From positions 1-17,288 of the forward strand of contig JAYSWJ010000324.1 in the NCBI GenBank assembly GCA_043718065.1: a stretch of DNA of 17,288 nucleotides, written 5' to 3'. Positions 1 through 6,091 of this stretch are shown piece by piece. The translations under genes and the position numbers were made by a program. The DNA comes from JAAFIP01 sp043718065 (GTDB lineage Bacteria > Pseudomonadota > Gammaproteobacteria > Burkholderiales > Burkholderiaceae_C). Below the pieces are notes generated by a model. That model searched no databases. It was not told the origin of the DNA and saw only the letters and a program-made list of their open reading frames with translations. Each line of letters begins with the position of its first letter. Position 1 is the first letter of the stretch.

Positions 1-221
1 ATGCCGACAAAATACGCAACGCCCTGTACCGCCAAGCCTTCGGCCCCGTGCGCTGGGTAGAGTGTGTGGCGGCTATCAAGGCGCGCGGTGTCAGCACACT
101 GATCGAATGCGGGCCGGGTAAAGTGTTGTCGGGAATGACTAAGCGGATTGATGCTGACCTGGTGAGCGGGGCTGCGTATGATCCTGCATCGCTGGCTCAG
201 GCTAAGGGTTTGGTGGGCTGA
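1..221 (+). CDS. fabD: Malonyl-CoA:ACP transacylase, 3' end only
   Basis: This is the C-terminal 72 residues of FabD, read in the frame starting at base 3; the gene begins left of the window. FabD moves the malonyl group from CoA to acyl carrier protein in the cytoplasm, supplying the extender unit of fatty-acid synthesis. The tail contains ADKIRNALYRQ and LIECGPGKVLSGMTKRI, the latter being the conserved C-terminal stretch of the family (ECGPGKVLxGL/M). The stop is TGA at 219-221. The catalytic Ser and His lie outside the window. It is followed by fabG, acpP and fabF, the usual order. The 260-base gap to fabG holds a large inverted repeat that may uncouple the two genes. Identity is near certain from motif and context. 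Confidence 0.93.
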   Translation, partial: ADKIRNALYRQAFGPVRWVECVAAIKARGVSTLIECGPGKVLSGMTKRIDADLVSGAAYDPASLAQAKGLVG

Positions 222-232
222 CGTCTAATTCG

Positions 233-433
233 GACTTCCGGACGCGAAGGGCGCTAAAGTTGCGCGAAGGACGCAAAAGGAATACAAAAGAAGAAAGAAT
301 AAAGTGATTTAAGAAATTCAAATTTGAAATTTATCCACAGCATTATTTTTTAAACTTAATTTTTGGTTTTCATTTTGGCATTTTCTTTTTAGCGTCCTTC
401 GCGCAACCTTAGCGCCCTTCGCGTCCGGAAGTC
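233..433. repeat. Large inverted repeat, 42-bp arms, AT-rich spacer
   Basis: The arms 233-274 and 392-433 are reverse complements over 42 bases with one mismatch. The spacer (275-391, 117 bases) is strongly AT-rich, and the pairing continues loosely into it as A-rich against T-rich sequence. Each arm holds two related units of about 20 bases built on CGCGAAGG. The arms are rich in the words GCGAAGG and its complement, as in repeats of the GCGTCCTTCGCG type that I recall from several proteobacterial genomes. It occupies most of the fabD-fabG gap (222-481). As RNA it could form a very stable long hairpin; it has no T-run of a terminator. Confidence 0.9.
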
Positions 434-481
434 TGCCCCCAACTATTCAACCATTCACAAATTTAAACAAACGAGACCGCA

Positions 482-1213
482 ATGAGTGAAACACACTACA
501 AAGACCAAATAGCCCTAGTCACCGGTGCAACCAGAGGCATAGGCGCTGCGATTGCGCAAGAGCTCAAAGCTAAGGGTTGCAAAGTGATCGGCACCGCCAC
601 CACCCAAGAGGGCGCGGACAAAATTAGCGCGACTGGCATTCAAGGCGCTATGCTCAATGTGACCGATGGCGTAGCACTGGATGCGTTGATTGACAGCATT
701 GTCAAACAGCATGGCAGTTTGCACATTTTGGTTAATAACGCTGGCATTACGCGCGACATGTTGGCCATGCGGCTGAAAGATGATGATTGGGATGCCGTGA
801 TCGATACCAATCTCAAAGCTGTTTTTAGAGCCAGCCGCGCTGTGATGCGCACCATGATGAAACAGCGCTATGGCCGCATAGTTAATATCACCAGCGTGGT
901 GGGCGCGTCGGGCAACGCGGGGCAGGCTAACTACGCGGCATCCAAGGCGGGTGTGGCGGGCATGACGCGCGCACTGGCGCGTGAGCTGGGCTCGCGCAAC
1001 ATCACCGTCAACTGCATTGCACCGGGATTTATTGAAACTGACATGACGGCAGGATTGGCCGAAGAACAGCAAAAAGCATTATTGGCGTCGATTCCGCTGG
1101 GCCATTTGGGCCAACCCGCCGACATCGCGCATGCGGTGGCCTTTGTGGCCAGCCCACAGGCAGCCTACATCACGGGCCAAGAAATTCACGTCAACGGTGG
1201 TATGTATATGTAA
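482..1213 (+). CDS. fabG: 3-oxoacyl-ACP reductase FabG
   Basis: FabG uses NADPH to reduce 3-oxoacyl-ACP to 3-hydroxyacyl-ACP in the cytoplasm, the first reduction of each elongation round. The 243-residue product is a complete classical short-chain dehydrogenase. It has the nucleotide-binding TGATRGIG (residues 14-21), NNAG (85-88), and the catalytic set N110, S138, Y151 and K155, at the same numbers as in E. coli FabG. The C-terminal ITGQEIHVNGGMYM is typical of the family. The ATG at 482 gives the normal length; the sequence before it (GAGACCGCA) is only a weak ribosome-binding site. It lies between fabD and acpP. Nothing is missing or odd in the protein. Confidence 0.97.
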   Translation: MSETHYKDQIALVTGATRGIGAAIAQELKAKGCKVIGTATTQEGADKISATGIQGAMLNVTDGVALDALIDSIVKQHGSLHILVNNAGITRDMLAMRLKDDDWDAVIDTNLKAVFRASRAVMRTMMKQRYGRIVNITSVVGASGNAGQANYAASKAGVAGMTRALARELGSRNITVNCIAPGFIETDMTAGLAEEQQKALLASIPLGHLGQPADIAHAVAFVASPQAAYITGQEIHVNGGMYM

Positions 1214-1275
1214 GCCAAATGTCGTCGTGGTTTGCTGTACCTGTTGGCCGTAGATGAATTGGCTGGTGCATGAAC

Positions 1276-1340
1276 GCTACAAATTTAATAGCTGGTTGAG
1301 CAGTATTTACTTGGGTTAGATGCCTATTTAGTCTATAAAA
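1276..1340 (+). repeat. Dispersed repeat copy R1, between fabG and acpP
   Basis: This copy starts with the imperfect palindrome GCTACAAATTTAATAGC (1276-1292), followed by TTGAGCAGTATTTACTTGGG. The complement of 1287-1310 matches 4990-5013 with one mismatch in 24, and 1296-1318 matches 17146-17168 with one mismatch in 23. It therefore belongs to a dispersed family with other members in this window. The rest of the fabG-acpP gap (1214-1512) has no gene I can support; its right end holds the acpP promoter candidate. Confidence 0.75.
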
Positions 1341-1450
1341 CAAGGCTTGCAAGGGTGTAGCGCTGCACGCAGCTGCTGGGTTGGACAGCGTGCTTTGCGG
1401 CGGTGCCCAAACTGCCAGTATTAAGTTTTTAGAATATGAAAAAGCATTTG

Positions 1451-1479
1451 TTAGAAACTAGCCTCTAAACGGGTAAAAT
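1451..1479 (+). promoter_or_regulatory. Candidate sigma-70 promoter for acpP
   Basis: TTAGAA (1451-1456), 17 bases, then TAAAAT (1474-1479) match the -35 and -10 consensus at 4/6 and 5/6. The -10 lies 33 bases before the acpP ATG. Separate acpP transcription is common because the protein is needed in large amounts. The call rests on pattern and position only. Confidence 0.4.
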
Positions 1480-1512
1480 TGCCCGGTTATTAACAACCCT
1501 TTGAGGGAATCT

Positions 1513-1752
1513 ATGAGTGATATTGAAGCACGTGTCAAAAAAATCATCGCCGAGCAGTTGGGCGTAGAAGAGTCGCAAGTTACGCCAGAGAAAGCCTTTG
1601 TGGCTGATCTGGGTGCCGACTCGCTCGACACAGTAGAACTGGTTATGGCCCTTGAGGACGAGTTTGGAATCGAAATTCCAGATGAAGACGCAGAAAAGAT
1701 CACCACGGTGGCGGCTGCGATCGACTACGCCAACACCCACAAAAAGGCGTAA
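1513..1752 (+). CDS. acpP: Acyl carrier protein
   Basis: ACP is the small acidic cytoplasmic protein that carries growing acyl chains on a 4'-phosphopantetheine arm. The 79-residue product has the normal length and carries the attachment motif GADSLDTVEL, with the modified serine at residue 37 (Ser36 of the mature E. coli protein). I chose ATG 1513 over the in-frame TTG at 1501 because it gives the standard MSDIEARVKKII start, and TGAGGGA at 1502-1508 is a well-placed ribosome-binding site. It sits between a promoter candidate and an intrinsic terminator, so it can be expressed apart from fabF. Confidence 0.97.
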   Translation: MSDIEARVKKIIAEQLGVEESQVTPEKAFVADLGADSLDTVELVMALEDEFGIEIPDEDAEKITTVAAAIDYANTHKKA

Positions 1753-1767
1753 GGCCGTCTCACAGAT

Positions 1768-1807
1768 AAAAGGGCCAGAGGCACGCGCTTCGGCCCTTTT
1801 TTCTTTT
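1768..1807 (+). terminator. Intrinsic terminator after acpP
   Basis: AAAAGGGCC (1768-1776) pairs perfectly with GGCCCTTTT (1792-1800), with a 15-base loop and a T-rich tract TTTTTTCTTTT. It lies 16 bases after the acpP stop and 35 bases before the fabF start. It would end most transcripts after acpP, with read-through into fabF. Confidence 0.85.
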
Positions 1808-1841
1808 GTACGAATAGTTTTTATCCAGTACGGATCACCAC

Positions 1842-3086
1842 ATGACCAAACGTAGAGTCGTTGTAACTGGCTTGGGCTGTATCAGCCCTGTGGGCAACAC
1901 GGTGGCCGCAGCTTGGAGCAATCTGCTCGCAGGCCAATCGGGCATTGCTAACATCACTAAATTTGATGCCACTAATTTTGCCTGCAGATTTGCCGGCGAG
2001 GTTAAGGGCTTCAATGTAGAGGACTATATGACCTCTAAAGAAGCCCGCACTATGGATACCTTTATCCACTACGGTGTCGCAGCCGCTATGGAAGCCGTCA
2101 AGGACGCTGGCTTGCCCACAGGCCAAGAGTTGGGCGACGATAAAGCGGTGCGCATTGGCTGCAACATAGGCTCGGGTATTGGCGGCTTACCGTTGATTGA
2201 AGACACCCACGCCGAGCTTGCCAACCGCGGCCCGCGCCGTATCACGCCGTTCTTTATCCCCGCCAGCATTATTAACATGATCTCTGGCCATGTGTCGATG
2301 AAGTTTGGTTTTAAAGGCCCCAACATTGCTGTAGTGACCGCCTGCACTACGGGCCTGCACGCCATAGGCACTAGCGCCCGCATGATTGAATATGGCGATG
2401 CCGATGTGATGGTGTGCGGTGGGTCTGAGGCGGCTATTTCTCCGCTGGGTATTGGCGGATTTGCCGCTATGCGCGCCCTATCTACCCGCAACGACGACCC
2501 CCAAACTGCCTCGCGCCCGTGGGACAAAGACCGCGAAGGTTTTGTACTGGGCGAAGGCGCAGGCGTGCTGGTACTAGAAGAATACGAATACGCCAAGGCA
2601 CGCGGTGCCAGGATCTATTGCGAGCTGCCCGGTTTTGGCATGAGCGCCGATGCTGGCCACATGACTGCGCCCAACATGGACGGCCCACGCCGCGCCATGC
2701 TGGCCGCCCTGCACAACGCGGGACTGAATGCGGATGTCGTGCAGTATCTCAATGCCCACGGCACCTCTACCCCGCTGGGTGACATTAACGAAACACACGC
2801 CATTAAGGCTGCCTTTGGCGACCATGCCAAAAAGCTGCTGGTCAATTCCACCAAGAGCATGACTGGCCACTTATTGGGCGGCGCGGGCGGTATTGAAAGC
2901 GTGTTTACAGTGCTAGCGCTACACCACCAAAAAAGTCCCCCGACGATTAATATCTTCAACCAAGACCCTGAGTGTGATTTAGATTACTGCGCCAACACTG
3001 CACGCGACGTGAAGATAGAGGTAGCCGTTAAGAACAATTTTGGTTTTGGTGGCACCAATGGCAGCCTGGTGTTTAAACGGCTGTAA
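1842..3086 (+). CDS. fabF: 3-oxoacyl-ACP synthase II FabF
   Basis: FabF joins malonyl-ACP to acyl-ACP with loss of CO2, elongating fatty acids in the cytoplasm. The 414-residue product is a complete condensing enzyme. The active-site cysteine is in VVTACTTGLHAIG (C168), and the two histidines are H306 in NAHGTSTPLGD and H343 in SMTGHLLGGAGG. This is the Cys-His-His triad that separates FabF/FabB from FabH. The C-terminal NFGFGGTNGSLVF is also standard. The start MTKRRVVVTGLG matches the family. It follows acpP across a terminator. The 55 bases after it show no clear terminator, so read-through into the next gene is possible. Confidence 0.97.
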   Translation: MTKRRVVVTGLGCISPVGNTVAAAWSNLLAGQSGIANITKFDATNFACRFAGEVKGFNVEDYMTSKEARTMDTFIHYGVAAAMEAVKDAGLPTGQELGDDKAVRIGCNIGSGIGGLPLIEDTHAELANRGPRRITPFFIPASIINMISGHVSMKFGFKGPNIAVVTACTTGLHAIGTSARMIEYGDADVMVCGGSEAAISPLGIGGFAAMRALSTRNDDPQTASRPWDKDREGFVLGEGAGVLVLEEYEYAKARGARIYCELPGFGMSADAGHMTAPNMDGPRRAMLAALHNAGLNADVVQYLNAHGTSTPLGDINETHAIKAAFGDHAKKLLVNSTKSMTGHLLGGAGGIESVFTVLALHHQKSPPTINIFNQDPECDLDYCANTARDVKIEVAVKNNFGFGGTNGSLVFKRL

Positions 3087-3141
3087 ACGCAAATTATCAG
3101 CGCAGTGCGTGCACCCTATTAGCTAAAAAAGTGCGCAACTG

Positions 3142-3624
3142 ATGGACTCGCCACCTGCCGCCACTATCCGTTTGGGTGCATCGCGGTGGTACCGCGCCAC
3201 AGTCAGCGCAACTACAGCGCTGGTAATAGCAGGCTTTATAACGCTGCACAGCGCAAACAACCCATGGCACTGGATGATCGCTCTGGCGTGGGGTGTTACA
3301 GGCGTTGCAATTGTATGGGCTTGGTGGGATGCTTGGCGCTCAACCACAGGCGCTTTGCACTACGCTGCCGGTGAGTGGGTGCTAGCGCGAGAAGGGGTCG
3401 AGGTTGTGGGAACTTTGCGTGTTGTCATTGATCTAATTGTATACCTCTTGGTTAAATTTATTCCGCAAGATGCAGGGCTTCATAACTATTCCATCAAAAT
3501 GCCACAAACTACAGCACTATGGCTGCATCTAGAGTTGCGCAACGTACGCGGCGCTCATCCTGCCAGCACTGCAGCGCTGCAGGTAGCCGACTGGCTGGCG
3601 TTGCGCCGGGCGGTGTTTGCATGA
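3142..3624 (+). CDS. Small two-helix membrane protein, YgfX-like
   Basis: The 160-residue product has two hydrophobic helices near the N-terminus (about 20-36 and 44-62), a Trp-rich second helix ending in WAWWDAW, and a soluble C-terminal part. That layout (TM pair, short loop, a WVLAREG stretch, a later ALWLHLE stretch, and a Trp/Leu/Arg-rich end, WLALRRAV) resembles the YgfX family, inner-membrane proteins of about 135 residues. The likeness is by eye and not certain. The stop overlaps the rpoE start (ATGA), which suggests translational coupling. A sigma-E consensus promoter lies inside this gene, so its 3' third also serves as the rpoE leader. The ribosome-binding site before ATG 3142 is weak, so the start is less certain than the frame. 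Confidence 0.72.
   Translation: MDSPPAATIRLGASRWYRATVSATTALVIAGFITLHSANNPWHWMIALAWGVTGVAIVWAWWDAWRSTTGALHYAAGEWVLAREGVEVVGTLRVVIDLIVYLLVKFIPQDAGLHNYSIKMPQTTALWLHLELRNVRGAHPASTAALQVADWLALRRAVFA
3409..3436 (+). promoter_or_regulatory. Sigma-E type promoter for rpoE
   Basis: GGAACTT (3409-3415), 16 bases, then TCTAA (3432-3436) is an exact match to the extracytoplasmic sigma-E consensus for -35, spacing and -10. It lies within the YgfX-like gene, 184 bases before the rpoE ATG and on the same strand. Autoregulation of rpoE by its own product is well known in proteobacteria. The expected chance count of this 12-base pattern, at two spacings on both strands of the window, is about 0.004. Confidence 0.75.
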
Positions 3625-4295
3625 CTGCTAGCGAAGCTGATTCTGCCGATCTTGCAAAGGCCGCAGTTACTCACGTCATAGTAGACGCCGACCACGCTTT
3701 GGTCACGCTTGCGCAAGCGGGCGACCAGCGCGCCTACAACTTGCTGGTCATTAAATACCAGCGGCGCATCGAGCGGCTGATAGGCCGCATGGTGCGCGAT
3801 GCAGACATGGTGCAAGATATAGCACAAGAGACCTTTATCCGTGCTTGGCGCGCGCTGCACAATTTTCGAGGCGATGCGCAGTTCTACACTTGGCTGTACC
3901 GCATTGCGGTGAACAGCGCCAAAAAGCACCTGATGGATGTCAAACGCGACCCCATCATCACAGAATCTGCCCTGCGCAGCGCCGACAGCGAAGACGATGA
4001 AACTTCTTATGCTGACCATCCTCTAACCAACAGGTCCAACGATAGCGATACGCCCGAGACCGCCTACGCCGCCAAGGAAATCGCCCAAGCAGTCAATGCG
4101 GCCATGGACGCGCTGCCCGAGGAACTAAGACAAGCGATCACGCTCAGAGAACTAGAAGGCTTAAGTTACGAAGAGATTAGTGACATGATGAATTGCCCCA
4201 TTGGCACAGTACGGTCACGCATTTTTAGAGCGCGTGAGGCCATATCGGCCCGTATTAAGCCCATGCTGCAAAAGCAAACCACTAAGCGCTGGTAA
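3621..4295 (+). CDS. rpoE: RNA polymerase sigma factor RpoE
   Basis: This is the group IV (ECF) sigma factor that directs transcription of envelope-stress genes. From the ATG at 3621 the product has 224 residues. Region 2 spans about residues 36-105 (LLVIKYQRRIERLIGRM, DIAQETFIRAWRAL, FYTWLYRIAVNSAKKHL) and region 4 about 155-210 (LPEELRQAITLRELEGLSY, then EEISDMMNCPIGTVRSRIFR as the helix-turn-helix). I chose 3621 because it overlaps the previous stop as ATGA. It leaves roughly 24 residues before the usual start of homology, longer than typical members of about 200 residues; an internal start is possible but no better ATG exists. The neighbours rseA, rseB and degP make the assignment firm. 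Confidence 0.96.
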   Translation: MTASEADSADLAKAAVTHVIVDADHALVTLAQAGDQRAYNLLVIKYQRRIERLIGRMVRDADMVQDIAQETFIRAWRALHNFRGDAQFYTWLYRIAVNSAKKHLMDVKRDPIITESALRSADSEDDETSYADHPLTNRSNDSDTPETAYAAKEIAQAVNAAMDALPEELRQAITLRELEGLSYEEISDMMNCPIGTVRSRIFRAREAISARIKPMLQKQTTKRW

Positions 4296-4408
4296 AAAAC
4301 TTTGGCAATGTAATCCAGTTAAGCACGCATTGAACAGTTACAAGCACACCATGCAACAGATTGACCCCTCTCCCAGCACACGCAAAGTGCAAGGTATTGA
4401 AAGCTAAC

Positions 4409-4939
4409 ATGACCTACGCCAATGACCCACAGGGGTATGCCCAGCAGCTATCAGCCTTGGCTGATAACGAACTAGATGCGCAGCAAACCCAAGACTTGCT
4501 GCTGTCTTACGGCCAAGACAATCAGTTGATGGACACTTGGGCCAGCTACCACATCATCGGGGATGTGCTGCGCGCTAACAGCGCTGCGTCTGTGGCTGCA
4601 CCTTCGCCTGCAGTGACCTTGCAGCCCACCACCTACAACATGCCTGCTGCCAACGACAGTGTGTTTAGATGGAAGATGGTTGCTGGCATTGCGGCGGTAG
4701 CTGCAGTAAGTTCAATCCTATGGGCCACAGTGGGCTCCCCTGCGGGTACGGGTGGTGCACAGCTTGCGCAAGTCAGCGTTGCACCCCCTACGGCTGTGGC
4801 CAGTGGCGACGTCATTATGATTCGCGACCCGCGCTTGGACGATTTATTGGCAGCCCACAAGCAATTTGGCGGCGCGTCGGCTTTGCAGCAGCCCGCAGGC
4901 TTTTTGCGCAATGCAACATTTCAAAGCACAGGCCGATAA
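4409..4939 (+). CDS. rseA: Anti-sigma-E factor RseA
   Basis: RseA is a single-pass inner-membrane protein that holds sigma-E inactive until it is cut by regulated proteolysis. From ATG 4409 the product has 176 residues. Residues 10-56 carry the typical N-terminal sigma-binding domain (QQLSALADNELDAQQ, DTWASYHIIGDVLR). A membrane helix lies at about 90-108 (MVAGIAAVAAVSSILWATV), followed by a periplasmic part ending in DPRLDDLLAAHKQFGG and a final FLRNATFQ stretch, as in other betaproteobacterial members. An in-frame TTG at 4361 would add 16 residues without homology, so I used the ATG. The gap to rpoE is 113 bases, and the gap to rseB is 11 bases. Confidence 0.93.
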   Translation: MTYANDPQGYAQQLSALADNELDAQQTQDLLLSYGQDNQLMDTWASYHIIGDVLRANSAASVAAPSPAVTLQPTTYNMPAANDSVFRWKMVAGIAAVAAVSSILWATVGSPAGTGGAQLAQVSVAPPTAVASGDVIMIRDPRLDDLLAAHKQFGGASALQQPAGFLRNATFQSTGR

Positions 4940-4950
4940 AGGTGCTTACT

Positions 4951-6018
4951 ATGCCGCTGTTTCTCAAGACATTTAGGTCATTTAACCACGTAAATACTGC
5001 TCAAGCAGCTATTTTATTAATAGCATTTTTTGTGACTAATGTGGCTATTGCACAACCGCTTACCGCCACTACCGCTGCCTCTACCGAAAGCGCTTTGAGC
5101 ATCAACGACTGGTTGCTGCGTATGCACGAGGCCCCCCTCAAAAAGCGCTCTTATGTAGGCACCTTGGTCCAGTCATCCCCGCAGTTTATGAGCAGCGCAC
5201 GCATCTGGCATGCCTGCGATGGTGCCCAACAAATGGAGCGTATTGACAACCTCACAGGTGCGCCGCGCTCGACCTTTCGGCATAACGATAAATTAGTCAC
5301 CTTCATGCCCGACGCCAAAGTCGTACGCATTGAAAAACGCGAATCTTTGGGTGGTTTTCCAGAGCTGCTTAAACCCGGCTCAGGCAATATCCCGGAGTTT
5401 TACGCGGTCAAAGTACTGGTGCCAGAGCGTGTGGCCGGGCTAGAGGCTGATGTGATCCAACTGCAGCCCAAAGACGCGCTGCGTTTTGGTTACCGCATTT
5501 GGACCGAGAAAAAGTCCAGTATGGTGCTTAAGCTGCAAACACTGGATAGCAATGGTGGCGTACTAGAGCAATCTGCGTTCTCTGAGCTGCAGCTAGACGC
5601 TCCAGTAAAGATGGAAAAATTGGCTCAAATGATGGCAGCCACCGAAGGCTACAAAGTCGAGCAGCCGGTGCTAACCAAAACTACGGCCAATGCCGAGGGT
5701 TGGAACCTGAAAACATCGGTGCCCGGATTTAAGGCCCTAAGCTGCTTTAAACGCAGCGCCTCGCCTAGCACTGCGAGTGCAAGTACAGGTACAGGGGGCG
5801 ACCAAACCATGCAGTGGATATTTTCCGACGGATTGGCTACTGTTTCTTTATTTGTCGAAGACTTTGACAAAACCCGGCACACGCAAGAGGGTGTAATGGC
5901 GCAAGGTGCCACGCATTCACTTTTTAAACGCATGAACGAATTTTGGCTCACTGCAGTGGGCGAGGTACCACCGCAAACTTTAAAAGCATTTGCGCAGGGA
6001 CTTGAGCGCAAACGCTGA
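4951..6018 (+). CDS. rseB: Sigma-E regulatory protein RseB (MucB)
   Basis: RseB is a periplasmic protein that binds RseA and shields it from protease until envelope stress. From ATG 4951 the product has 355 residues; AAGG at 4939-4942 is well placed before it. Residues 1-34 form a signal peptide with cleavage probably after VAIA. The first domain follows (INDWLLRMHEAPLKKRSYVGTL, then FRHNDKLVTFMPDAKVVRI), and a smaller C-terminal domain (QWIFSDGLATVSLFVEDF, then GATHSLFKRMNEFWLTAVGEVP). Both stretches are typical of the family. The odd point is that bases 4970-5025, coding for about residues 7-25, are a copy of the dispersed repeat, so the signal-peptide core seems to have been rebuilt from repeat DNA. 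The next gene is degP. Confidence 0.94.
   Translation: MPLFLKTFRSFNHVNTAQAAILLIAFFVTNVAIAQPLTATTAASTESALSINDWLLRMHEAPLKKRSYVGTLVQSSPQFMSSARIWHACDGAQQMERIDNLTGAPRSTFRHNDKLVTFMPDAKVVRIEKRESLGGFPELLKPGSGNIPEFYAVKVLVPERVAGLEADVIQLQPKDALRFGYRIWTEKKSSMVLKLQTLDSNGGVLEQSAFSELQLDAPVKMEKLAQMMAATEGYKVEQPVLTKTTANAEGWNLKTSVPGFKALSCFKRSASPSTASASTGTGGDQTMQWIFSDGLATVSLFVEDFDKTRHTQEGVMAQGATHSLFKRMNEFWLTAVGEVPPQTLKAFAQGLERKR
4970..5025 (-). repeat. Dispersed repeat copy R2, inside rseB
   Basis: Bases 4990-5013 match the complement of copy R1 (1287-1310) with one mismatch in 24, and the similarity continues leftward (ATTTAGGTCATTTAACC). It lies wholly in the coding sequence of rseB and encodes the polar part and hydrophobic core of the signal peptide. 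Orientation is opposite to R1. Confidence 0.8.
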
Positions 6019-6021
6019 TGT

Positions 6022-6036
6022 AAGCTAATAGCTTTT
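6022..6036 (+). terminator. Weak hairpin with T-run between rseB and degP
   Basis: AAGCT (6022-6026) and AGCTT (6030-6034) can pair around a 3-base loop, with a run of five T that begins inside the stem. The stem is short and weak, so at best it reduces read-through into degP. The core GCTAATAGCT also occurs in the hairpin at 15242-15258. Confidence 0.25.
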
Positions 6037-6091
6037 TGCAATTTTTTCGTAGGCTCACCGTATTTCTTCTTCGCATCTCCACAGGAAAATT

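Noticed and set aside
331..339. TTATCCACA, a perfect DnaA box
   Set aside because: Only one copy is seen and no origin genes or box cluster are nearby. It lies in AT-rich sequence inside the inverted repeat, so it gives no support for an origin.
4351..4407. Short frame from ATG 4351 just before rseA
   Set aside because: It ends at 4407, just before the rseA ATG, and encodes only 18 residues without a recognisable motif. The better-supported start of rseA is 4409.
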